In this document: positions 10,661 to 21,900 of the stretch, piece after piece
How positions within the stretch are numbered: the stretch's first letter is position 1
Layout: each line of letters starts with the position of its first letter
Notes under the pieces: model-generated
Databases searched by the model: none
What the model saw: the letters and a program-made list of their open reading frames with translations, nothing else
What the model was told of the DNA's origin: nothing
Program-made: the position numbers and the translations under genes
NCBI GenBank assembly: GCA_003255025.1
Contig: QANY01011382.1
Location: 558,001 to 622,000 of the forward strand
Length of the DNA: 64,000 nt
Source: Datisca glomerata
Lineage: Eukaryota; Streptophyta; Magnoliopsida; Cucurbitales; Datiscaceae
Direction of reading: 5' to 3'

Positions 10661-12984
10661 GATGGTTGATTCTAATGTCTAAATCTTTTATGCACCTGCT
10701 TTTAAGTTAAGCCGTTGCTGTGTGTGGAGCATATTGGATTAATTAATTAAAATTTCAAAGCATTTCTGGACACCCACGGCTTTTCCTGATCATATGTATA
10801 TAATCTTGATAATAATTAATTAAGCTAACAAACACCTCAAAACGAGTTTTAAAAAAAAACTCAAAATGAAAACGTTGAGACAGCTTCTTTTACGTCTCTA
10901 AGCTCAATATTTTTTTTGTAATCAAGAAGTTGTACACCGATTAAGATATTGATCAATTTTTAAACAATTAAATTATTTGTGTCAATCATTCATTTATAAA
11001 TTTATCAAATTATTTTATGAGATATAAAATATTAATTTATGAATGATTGTCGGTTTAAAATTTCATCAATAACTAAATCAATATAAAATTATTTTAGTCT
11101 AATAGTGTATAAGTGGACCTATGAATGACCTTTTTTTCAAAAGAGTACGCCATATGCAATCACGTTTTACTGCAAGGGAATACATGCGGTGCATATATAT
11201 AGAGAGAGAGAAAGAGGCATTCAGAAACTCCGACTGAATAAAACATCTCAATTTGATTTTATGCCCATTTTATAATCATTTTAACAAACACAAAAAAAGA
11301 CAACAAAAAAGATGCTGCTTCTGCCAGTAGGGACCTCACTGAACATAACATACTATTATAGAGCACAACCACAGGCAGAACTACGGAATATATTTTCAAT
11401 GACGGATCATGCATGTTAGGGTACCCGAAATTAGTACTCTGGGATGTGATCTGCCATTTTGATTAACCTGTATGGGCCACTGGAATGACTCAATGGTAGA
11501 TAACACCACTCGTTATGAGTGATAATTTTGAATGATAATGACACAAAATTCTATAGTATACAATGAGACACAATAAATCTGACAGGAGAGATTGACAGAA
11601 AATCTAATATCATTCTCAGGATCACGTAAGTTGGACCTTAAAAATAGGAAACCGTTTTTTTTTAAAATAAAAGTATGATAAATTTTGATGATAAGTAAGA
11701 AAGTGATGAGAAAAAATAACATTTCATATAATGTGGTCCTAAGTACCGTTCCAAGGGAGGTACATATATTTATATCTTACTTGGGGTACAATATTGAATA
11801 CAAAATGACCGATGCAATACACATGCGATACATTTTGTATGTATCTCATTTTATGTCGATGTAGTTTCAATTATGTACAAATGACTGTTGTAACGGAAGC
11901 GTCATATAAATAATCAGAAAAATCTAAATTTTAACGTGATTCAATCAATATGTCTATCTCGACAACTATTCCTCATTATTTACATCATTACATATGCCAA
12001 AACCAATTCAATCACCTAACTCAATCTAATTACACCTAAATCTAAACTTAATGCACCAAATCCAAAACCATACCTCATGATGACGTTGATCGCACACATG
12101 GTCAATGTTTCTGTGTCTCCACACCACGTCATATTTGACAATTGTAATTAGTTTAGACAAAAGTCATCACTTTTCAATCGGATCAGAGCCAACCCGCTAG
12201 TTTATAAACTATTTTCAGCATGGGCAAAATCTATAACTAATTATTTCTCTTAATAGCATGAGGTACTATAATGTGATAGAGCTCTCTTCTTATGTCATCT
12301 ACATATTATGTAAGAGCATTCTCACCATAATAGGAGCATCTAAATGTAAACTTATCTCACTAAATCGCAAACCATAGCTCATGATGCCGCTGATCTCCCA
12401 CACATGGTCAATGTTTCTGTCTACACATCACATTTGACAACGATAACTAGTTTAGACAAAAATCATCCATTCTCTATCGGACTAGGGTCAACCTATTAGA
12501 TTAGAAACTAAATTCAGCACGGGTGAAGTCCTCTAACTATAAGCTTCTCAATAGCATGAGGTACTATCCTCTGATAGATCTATCTTCTATTATCACGGGA
12601 ATTTCATTCTACCTCTTATGTAAGAGCATTCTCACCACGTGAGATGTTATTATTAGAGCAGAATATATTCTCACTTTTTCTCGAAATAGAACCACTGAAC
12701 TCTAACGACAATCTCATATTTATAATAAACTATAATCTCATTAATATTCAAAATAAGATTCTCATTAAATATAAAATATCACCATAAAAACTTTCATTAA
12801 AAGAACATTCATCAACTTAATCAAGGAATTTGAGGCAAATTTTATGAATTATAAATAAGTTAACCATAGAAATGTTCGAGTTTGTATAATAAATTATAAA
12901 TAAACCCTCCAAAAGCACTTCAACTTTGGAAAAGGCTCCAACCTCTTTTCCTTTGAATGTGATGTTTTGTTCAACCTGAACTCG
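10661..12984. other. Spacer with tandem duplication; no gene seen
   Basis: AT-rich spacer between the CACTA element and the polygalacturonase promoter. It contains an imperfect palindrome (10981-11052, arms CAATCATTCAT / ATGAATGATTG) that may be a MITE trace, and the duplication described at 12068-12638. No coding frame is supported. Confidence 0.5.
12068..12638. repeat. Two-copy tandem duplication of about 300 bp
   Basis: Copy A (about 12068-12328) and copy B (about 12371-12638) share the same order of words: ACACATGGTCAATGTTTCTG, GTTTAGACAAAA, AATAGCATGAGGTACTAT and TAAGAGCATTCTCACCA. Offset is 303 bp at the start and 310 bp at the end because of small indels. Visible divergence is perhaps a fifth of positions, so the duplication is old. 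It lies 0.5-1.1 kb upstream of the polygalacturonase start. Confidence 0.8.
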
Positions 12985-13049
12985 ACACGTGTGCTCTTTT
13001 TGCACGAGAATTTCTCTTTAATCGACTCCCTTCCCTTTCACTTATAAAT
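12985..13049 (+). promoter_or_regulatory. Polygalacturonase core promoter: G-box and TATA box
   Basis: A perfect G-box-type palindrome ACACGTGT lies at 12985-12992, and TATAAAT at 13043-13049. These are about 150 bp and 91-97 bp upstream of the ATG at 13140. Spacing suits a normal plant promoter with a CT-rich leader. The G-box suggests bZIP or bHLH control (inference). Confidence 0.55.
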
Positions 13050-13139
13050 GAAAGCACCCTCTTCCCTTCTTCTCCCTCTGTCTGTGGTCAGTGCTCACTG
13101 CTCAGTCCTCCTTCTCACTTCTTCAAAAACCTCAATTAA

Positions 13140-16100
13140 ATGGAGGTCATTCGTGGGTTTCTTGTAGTTCAGATAATTTGTTGTATTTGGTTAAGTAATT
13201 CAAGAAGTGTAGAAGGAAGGTATCATTTTCACAAGCGACAGAAAAACAAATCATCATATTACCCTGTTCCTTCCCCTGCTCCATCCCCTGCTGCTTATTC
13301 ACCACAACAACCTCCATTATACTCTGCTCCTTCTTCCCCTGCTCCGTCCACTGCTTCTTATTCACCACAACAACCTCCATTATACTATCTTCCTTCTTCC
13401 CCTTCTCCATCCACTGATTCTTATTCACCACAACAATCTCCGTTATACTCCGTTCCTTCTTCCCCTTCCCCTGTTCCGTCCCCTGCTCATTCACCAGAAT
13501 CTCAAAAACCTGCTCCTCCTTCCCCTCCCAACTCTTCTATTATTGTTCCATCAGATCCATACCCAAATGATCCATCTTCAAATTCTACTACTTCGTCCTG
13601 CATTTTTGATGTCACTTCTTTTGGAGCCGTCGGAGATGGTTTCACTGATGATACTTCTGCTTTTAGGGCTGCTTGGAAAGCTGCTTGTGCTGTTGATTCT
13701 GCTGTTTTATTAGCTCCTTCTGATTTTTGTTTCAAAATTACATCCACCATCTTCTCCGGCCCGTGCAAGCCTGGACTCGTCTTCCAGGTTTTGATTAATT
13801 GTCTTATTTTCTTGTTTTATTAAATTTTAGTGTTCGAAGTTAACTAAAATGTTGGGAAAATGGTAAATAATCAGGTTGATGGAGTATTGATGCCGCCGGA
13901 TGGACCGGAGGAGTGGCCGAAATCAGACAGCCATAAGCAATGGATTGTGTTCTACAGAGTTGATCAGATGACATTCACAGGAAGTGGAACCATTGAAGGG
14001 AATGGCCCAAAATGGTGGGATCTTCCATGCAAACCCCACAGGGTAATATTAACTTTTTTACTCATCATTACCAGCCACCCATTCGTTCCAGTTTTCTTTT
14101 TTCTTCTTTTTTGTTTTTTACAAGTGAAATCCATGTGAAACTAAACGTGAAAACAAATTACGTTAATTTCAGGGTCCAAATGGCTCGACATTGCCAGGAC
14201 CATGTGACAGCCCTGCTGTAAGTTAAACTAAACCTATGTTTTCTATAATCTTATTCATTTTTTAACCCACAATTATAAGTGAAGTAACCATACAACATCA
14301 GTTACCATACTATTCAGTATTATTATGATCTGACAATACACGTGATGTGAGATCATTAAAACAATTTATAATATTTAATTTTTTATATGTTTATTTATCA
14401 CATCTAAAATAATAGTATATACACTATAAGATCAATGTTGTTAAATAACATTTGACAGTAATAAACTAGTAGAGAGAAAACTGAAAAGAAAATGTCTCTC
14501 TCCTTGTAATATTCAGTTTTTTTTTTGTTTCAGTTAATAAGGTTTTTCATGGGCACTAATTTGGTTGTGAGTGGACTGAGAATCCAAAACAGTCCACAGT
14601 TCCATATGAAGTTTGATGGGTGTGAAGGAGTGTTGATAGAAAAGCTGTCGATTTCTTCACCAAAATTAAGTCCCAACACTGATGGAATTCACATTGAAAA
14701 TACCAAGTCTGTTGGAATCTACAATTCCATGATAGGAAACGGTTAGCAAAACACCATTAATTTATTGATTTATTTACACAGAATATTGGAGTGTGGTTGT
14801 GTGGCTAAAATTAACAAATAACGTGTTTGTAAACAGGTGATGATTGCATTTCAATAGGAACAGGATGTTCCAATGTGGACATAGATGGTGTCACTTGTGG
14901 GCCTAGTCACGGGATTAGGTATCTCTTTTATTCGATCTCCCCTTTTTTTCAGCAATAAACTTGGATTCTTCTTGTGCCTTTCAACTCCCAACTCTCTCAT
15001 AATTGTCTCTTTTTGTTTTTCTGCCAATCACCATTTTGGTTGAGTATACCTAGTTTCACGCTTCCTTTTCGTCTGTAATTATTAAATGTTTTATTTATGT
15101 CTTTTTGAATAGTGTTTTGTGAAATTTTTTTATCAAGAAAATAAATAAATTCTTTGAATGATTATTGTATAAAATTGTTTCTGCAGTTTTTTTATTTAGG
15201 TGTCTCATCAATAACTTTAGAGTTTTTATTTAAGATTCTGTTTTGTTTTTCTTCTTTGTTGCCAAATGATTTTTTTTTATTTCCATAACTCAAACATTGT
15301 TTTATGTGGTTCTCAAACTTTTAATATTGTTGATAAACATTTAATGTGGTTCCCAAACTAACTCCCCTTTGTTTCTTGCCTCCTTAATTTTTGTTTGTCT
15401 ATGAGAGAAAATCCGTGAGCTCAATTGAAATTTAATATTTGTTACTCATTTAAACTTCTTTTTATTTGTTTATCTATCTTTTAAAGTACAAACAATATTA
15501 TACTTTAAAATAACCTGCCTAAGATCAATCATGTTACGATAAAGCTGAATATCAGTACTTGAAGTATATCATTGGATCACCTTCCAGTACCAGGCCAGTA
15601 ACTTAGTATTTTCCATTGCTTAATAGTAATAAATTTTTAATGCTGGTAAATTTACTCACATTTGTGCAGCATTGGAAGCTTGGGAGTGCACAATTCACAG
15701 GCATGTGTTTCCAACATAACAGTAAAAAATGCAGTAATAAGAGAATCAGACAATGGAGTAAGAATAAAGACATGGCAAGGAGGGACAGGTTCAGTTACAG
15801 GGATTTCATTTGAGAACATACAAATGGAGAATGTAAGGAACTGTATGATAATAGACCAATATTATTGCATGTCAAAGGGTTGTCTCAATCAAACATCAGC
15901 GGTTTATGTGACAGACGTGGTTTATAGGAACATAAAAGGGACATACGATGTAAGGAGCCCTCCAATTCATTTTGCATGCAGTGATACAATTGCATGCACT
16001 AATATTACATTATCAGAAGTAGAGCTTCTTCCGCATGAAGGTGAATTAGTTGATGATCCTTTTTGTTGGAATGCTTATGGATTTCAAGAGACTTTGACGA

Positions 16101-16171
16101 TTCCTCCTATTGATTGTTTAAGCGATGGTGAGCCTCAGAGAATCGCTGAGAGTATTGAATATGGTTGCTAA
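13140..16171 (+). CDS. Secreted polygalacturonase (GH28) with proline-rich N-terminal linker
   Basis: Exons: 13140-13787, 13875-14042, 14173-14217, 14534-14741, 14837-14918, 15670-16171; all introns GT-AG, phases close, 550 aa. The enzyme hydrolyses alpha-1,4-galacturonan of pectin in the cell wall. Order in the protein: signal peptide (about 1-26); Ser/Pro/Tyr-rich extensin-like stretch (about 40-150) with a 21-residue unit repeated three times (YSPQQ at 53, 74 and 95); then the beta-helix GH28 domain from [12 protein letters not shown] (157) to the end. All four catalytic signatures are present: NTDGIH (335-340), GDDC (357-360), SHGIS (380-384) and RIK (415-417), so it should be active. The linker may tether it to the wall (inference). 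Domain order resembles the At1g48100-type plant polygalacturonases, recalled rather than searched. Intron 5 (751 bp) is the longest. Confidence 0.94.
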
Positions 16172-16215
16172 AGCCTTAAGACTAATAATTAAGCTTACTT
16201 TTATTTAATAATAGA

Positions 16216-16270
16216 TTTTTTTTTTTTTTTTTTTNNNNNNNNNNNNNNNNNNNNGGGGGGGGGGGGGGGG
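16216..16270. other. Assembly gap: T run, 20 N, G run
   Basis: Nineteen T (16216-16234), twenty N (16235-16254) and sixteen G (16255-16270). Sequence on either side belongs to the 3' side of the polygalacturonase. The homopolymers next to the Ns are probably sequencing or gap-fill artefacts, so true distance here is unknown. Confidence 0.9.
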
Positions 16271-16922
16271 ACAATAGTATATAGAGCAAAAGAGTCATTT
16301 TTCTCTGTCTGGGTTTTGATTGTTATTGCTTTTAGCCTCCATCCCTACTTGGGTTTTTTTTACATTTAACCCACTTTGTGCGATGAGATGTGGAAATAGA
16401 TGTTTGATTTTCCTTTGTCTTTTATCTTGTAATAATCAATTTGGCTGTTGCTTTATTTTTAGCTGACAGTGTTCAAAATACCAATCATCTGTGACATATT
16501 TAGCATTCATTTGCACAAAGCATTTAATGACGGATCTAGAAAAAATCTCAGGACACTAAACAAAAGTTTACATTTTTACATAAACCTAGACACTAAAATT
16601 AACAAATATGTGATTTTTAAAAAATATGAGAGAACCAATTTTTTGGTAAAAAAGAAGAGGGAATGGCAAGAATGACCCAAAATAAAGTTCATCAGTAAAA
16701 ATGATCAATCAATTTAATAGTATATCAAAATGATCACTTCTCTTAAACAATTTTTTTAAACACATTATATCTAAAATAAACCCGTACTTTCGTTTTCCTT
16801 GTGCGTGGACCTCCCTCCCTCCCTCTCTCTCAAATCGACAATCGCATACATCTCATATTGACAATCGCACACATCTTAGATCGACAATCGCACACATCTT
16901 GGATCGACAATTGTGCACATCT

Positions 16923-16979
<57 letters not shown>

Positions 16980-18323
16980 ACACAACTCAGATCGATGATC
17001 TCACATGAGAGCAACGCTGACAACGACAACCACGAAGAGCAACACCGATAACCATAGAGACTGCGACAGTAAGCGCCTCCGTCTGCAACCACCGAGAGCT
17101 TCGCCGTCTAAAACAACCGCGACATTGACCTCAAGCGTCGCGGCTTGCAACCATTGAGCCCACGACCATGAGCGTTGCATGCAACAATAGAGATAGAACA
17201 TCGAGCCTCGTCGTAAGCCTTTAACAAAAGTCATTGTGTGCTGAAATGAGAGAGGAGAAAGTTTCTTTTTTTATATGGAAAAAAAGTAAATTAGAATGGG
17301 AGATCTCCATGCTCCTTGCTCGTTTAATTGCATTTATCTCATCAATAGGTAAACATATGATTTTTTTTGTCGTTAATCAATTCTTTACTTACCATCTGAT
17401 AAACTACATTCTAATGTATCATATTTTTCATCATTTTCCTATTCTTGTTAGATGTTGATCAAAAGATAGACATCATCTTCAGTTTTACAATCATTCATCT
17501 TTGTAGATGAGCATAAAAAAATAAATTCGAACAACCCCCTACTAAGTAAATAATTTGTTGATGATAAGTAAAGGACAAGTTTACCTATTTCAGATTGCAA
17601 ATATAACTTGTAAACTAAACCAAGAACAGAAATGAATTTCCAATCATTTGTGTAGATTTATTGTAAATTGGACAAAAAAAATTTAAAAGCAAGTTGAATA
17701 AGTTTGAGTAGAATTTGAAGAAATACCATAAACATAAAGAAAAAAATGATAGGAAGTTACTTTCGGGGGTTACAAAATAAGTGAAATGATAAAAAATAAG
17801 TCCACAACTAACTTAAAACTTCGTAAAAATAAAAAAGTCATTTGTACATACATATAAATGATCCTTATTGCAATATAAATTAATAAAAATGGTCTACTAC
17901 AATGTCTCAAAAAAAAAGAACTAGACTTGATTAGGTTATGGAACTAGATGAGAAATGATAAAGGATAAATTTATTTATTAGTCTAGTAATTAAACATTAA
18001 CCCTCTTAAGTTTTTTTAACATATATACTGACTTTATTTTTCATTTAAGTTGTTGTCAAAATGAATATCTATTAAGTCTTAACATAAAGATATATTCGAG
18101 AAAAATATTCAAATTAAATGTTAATATCAAAATTGCTAAACTATGGAGTGTGGTTGTACGTAGCAAAAAAAAAGATTTAGATAACTAATTTAAGGGGCTC
18201 CTAACACACCAAAATAACACTAAATGGGTAAGGCAGTGAGAGGCAGGGGCACTCCTAAGTTTTCAACACGAAAAAAAAATACTTAGAAAATAAATGCCAA
18301 AAGATAGTAGTATCATCACCATT
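16271..18323. other. Spacer between polygalacturonase and hAT-like element
   Basis: No gene is supported. The only clear structure is the 24-bp minisatellite plus CT microsatellite at 16834-16975. Short frames in this stretch are low-complexity or lack any domain. Confidence 0.5.
16834..16975. repeat. 24-bp minisatellite (4 copies) followed by (CT)n
   Basis: Four units of an ATCGACAATCGCACACATCT-like word run from 16834 to about 16926. They pass directly into an uninterrupted (TC)24 tract at 16927-16975. Length polymorphism between individuals is likely. Confidence 0.85.
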
Positions 18324-18707
18324 CATTTGAGTAGGTGCACCGAAATTAACCGGTTCGATCGATTATTTATATACATTCAGTTTGAAAAAATTAGAATACC
18401 GAAGTTTCGATTCAATTTAGAATTTCAGTAATTTTCGAACTGAACCAAAACTTTAAATCCCTATTATTTATTTATTTATAATTTCATATCAAACTGAAAT
18501 CAAAACTTTAATTTTATATTATTTTAATAATATCATTTCAAAATGTTATTAAAAAATTATTTTTAACTAATAGTGCCGAACTAAAGAACAGAATTGAAAC
18601 TCACGGTTCAATTCGGTATTATTACCGAACCGGAGTTTCGGTTCAATTCGATTTTTCATTAAAAGAACCTACCGAACCGTGCACACCCTAAATTCCCTAC
18701 ATTTGAG
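18324..18707. mobile_element. Small non-autonomous hAT-like element (MITE) with 8-bp target duplication
   Basis: The direct repeat CATTTGAG flanks the element at 18324-18331 and 18700-18707. The element between (18332-18699, 368 bp) starts TAGGTGCACCG and ends, read inward on the other strand, TAGGGAATTTAGGGTGTGCA. The left end looks like the right end with about 12 bp lost after TAGG. The inside is rich in ACCGAA/TTCGGT words in both orientations, as in many plant hAT MITEs. An 8-bp duplication is diagnostic of hAT. No coding capacity. Confidence 0.75.
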
Positions 18708-18929
18708 TTCTTTCTGCAATGTAAACAAAAAAACTGAAGAAACCAGAGGCCTATTATATATTACAGATCGAAATTCATTACATAAACTGCAGCCCCAAAA
18801 TTATTGGGTTTTTTGGACTAGTAATCCATAATCTAATGTCCTACAGATGCATGCCAATATCTCTCACATATTATTACAAGAGATTGAGAATCTCAAACTC
18901 TCAGATCTCATGCAGATTAATTATCTACT

Positions 18930-21900
18930 CTACTTTCTGAATTCAATGTACCTGAAACAAAACAGGCATTTGGGGAGAAATTGTTTAGACTCACCTCTTT
19001 CGTTCCATCATAGTCCTTACACGTTGTAGAACACGAACAAACTCGTAGAATAACGAGAAGTCAAAGCCCGTAACACCCTCATCTTCTGCAGTCATTATAG
19101 AACTTGACGAGCGGGAACATGAATTCTGACATATGAGGAAATCAAAACCACCAAACTTCTTCATCAGACTCTCGATCTTAGTACTTGTCAGCTTTTGAAT
19201 GTCTTCTATCTGCACCAGCTCACCGGTTTGTCCACTATTCTGCCACCATCTCTGTAGAATCTTCCTCTTTATTTGAGAAATTTCAACAGAGACAACACCT
19301 TTCAATCGAATGCCAAGCCGATGCAACGCAATTTCCGCCCCACCAATTCCAGTGAAAATTGACAATACAGTTAACCCCTCCGGGTACATAGACTTTAATA
19401 CAGATAGATGATAACCCAAAGCATCCGTCTGGAAGCAGTACTTAAGAGATTGAAGTCTTTCAATTAAACTACTCTCAGCAGTATCAGTGTGATTAGTGGG
19501 GTAGCCAAGAATACGCTCTAAATGTTGAGGCTCTATAGAACCCAATTTATGGTGGCCAATCCAAACGAGATTTAATGTCCTACAATGGTGAAGGATGTCT
19601 CTCTGCTGTTCAGATGAAAGCAGTCCTCGAGAATCAGTCAATATCCTTCCGAGCCTCTCACAGAGCTGAGATGTCCCACTTGTTTCAGTACTAATGCAGC
19701 TCAACTGCTTCCTTGTGTCCCAAGAAGGCCACCACTTTTTGGTATGTGGTATAGCGTCTTCAATGGTCATAGCTGGCTTTGGCAGGATGTGGGATCTGTT
19801 TTTGGTTGGAAGATTATGAACATAACCTTCCTTTCTAACCAAGGCCGAAAAGAACTGAGCATTCACAAATTCGGGTGCAAGGGCATATAAGAACTGTGAG
19901 ATTTTCGCCCAAGAGTCATGAGATAAGTTGAGGACATTTCCGTAAAAGAAGTACGGAGGTTTAGACACCATTCTGTCAACACTTTTGCATATATTTGATT
20001 GGGAAAGTTTGGGCATCCCATACTTGGCTGTTTTACCACCAACTTTTTTTTCTTCAAGCCACATAGGGCGACCAGGTCCAAAACTTGATTCGTCAGGATA
20101 CTCTTCTTTCGGCCTTTTACCCTTATGGTTCTCGTGAAATTGAGAAACAGAAAATGGAATGTGATTCATATACTCTTGTTTTGGCATTTTCCCCTTGCGG
20201 TTTTCTTCGACGTGAGAAACGGGATCTAACGTGTTGTCATCCATATATTCTTGTTTTGGCCTTTTCCCTATATTAAGGCATCTAGACAGAGGAACTGGAT
20301 CTGTAGTTAAATCCTCAGTTTTCACTTTTGCTGAACCAAAAAGTCTGTAATCCTTTGAGGTGTACTGCACAAAACCAGAAAAAGCTTCCATAAGTTTATA
20401 ATATAGAGTTAATATTCCAAGGGAAAGCAAGTCATAGACATTTCGACCAGAGTCGGGTTTTAAGAGAAATCTAATAATAAATAAGAGTGGGTAAGATACA
20501 GCTGCTTTTCACTTAGACTGTCGCTCATAAATGTCGCTCAATAAAATAGAATAAGGTGCTAAAGTTTTGGCCAACGCGGCCACAATGGTACCGAAGCTAC
20601 CTTATGCACCATTATATTCACAGGAGAATGGGCAAGTCCACATGTACCACAGAAATGGGCATATCTCAAATTAAGAGAAGGGCCATGACAATCAAATTGA
20701 GCTGAAAAAGATAAATAAAAACTAATAGCTAATCTTGAGAATCGTTCAGGACCTTATTTTTCCCAACCCACTTATTGTCAGCAATTCGACCTGCAACGAT
20801 GTGGTCGGCCAGTTCTGAAATTGGGGTGTCAGAGCCTGAAAGACAGCAGATGGTTAGTGATTCAAGGGATACAAACTAGACCAAATCAAAATGTAATCCC
20901 GATATTACCGTGTTCCCAGTAACACCACTAGTAAACTATTCAACAAGGTTTAATTAACAATCTGACTAGATAACATGATTCAACTTATTACCTCATTTTA
21001 ATAATATCTAGTTTCTTATAAAAAAAAAAAGGGAAATCTTATGGAGCTCAATATTTTGTGGGAGAATGTGAAGTTTGTGGCTTCTAAATGAGCGTATTCT
21101 TCTGACATTTTTAGGGATTCTCCTTGATATTTGGTCCTCTCCAATTGGAGGGCATTTGTAAACTGATTAGTTTCTTATCCTCTTTCATGACTTTTCTCAT
21201 ATTAATGAAATATGTTCTTACCAAAAAAAAGTTATAGTGTATATACTCACCAAATTTCTCGATTGCCAAAGAAACTTCGTTCTCAGAAAAACCCATTTCA
21301 AGCAAACGAAGTGTTGTATCCATAGTCCCAAATAAGGTTTCATCGTTGATATCCTGGGATTGGATAGTTTAGAAAAAGATTAGACACTCAGATGGAAAAC
21401 CGACTACAGCAGGATGGCAAGTTCATTGATATATATGAAAACGTTCTCAATAGGAAGCTAAAAAAATTCTTGTGAGAACAAAGTTGGTAATTCCTGTTTA
21501 TATCTCCAACAAGATTGCATTCAAATGTCTCCAATCTGATTGACCAACATGTAATCTCTTTGTTGATTACTGAAATAGACAGAATTTTTATCTAAAAGAA
21601 ATTACCATATGATATTTAAAGCACTCGGACCTTTTTTTCGTCATTAACAATGATTGTATCATCTGCATCCTCGAATTTTTGAGCAATCTGTGCAGCAATG
21701 ATGAAGTCCACTAATTCATTAATTGGAGCATCTTCACCTGATGTAAAAAATATTGAATCAAGAAAGCCATATTGATGTTGGACATGTTAATTGCGTAAAC
21801 ACTAAGTACTACAAACTTCTAAATGTAACCAGAGGTCAATAGGAAATTACATAAGATGAAAGACATGCAATGACTCACAAGCGTGTGTGCATTTTTTCCC

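Noticed and set aside
10981..11052. Imperfect palindrome as a tRNA-like or MITE feature
   Set aside because: Arms are short and AT-rich, no target duplication and no A/B box; noted only as part of the spacer.
13147..13494. 115-codon minus-strand frame opposite the polygalacturonase linker
   Set aside because: It is the antisense of the Ser/Pro-rich repeat, which avoids stops on the other strand because of its biased codons.
16801..17234. Serine/leucine-rich frame over the CT repeat and a minus-strand frame next to it
   Set aside because: Low-complexity translation of microsatellite DNA; no start context or conserved domain.
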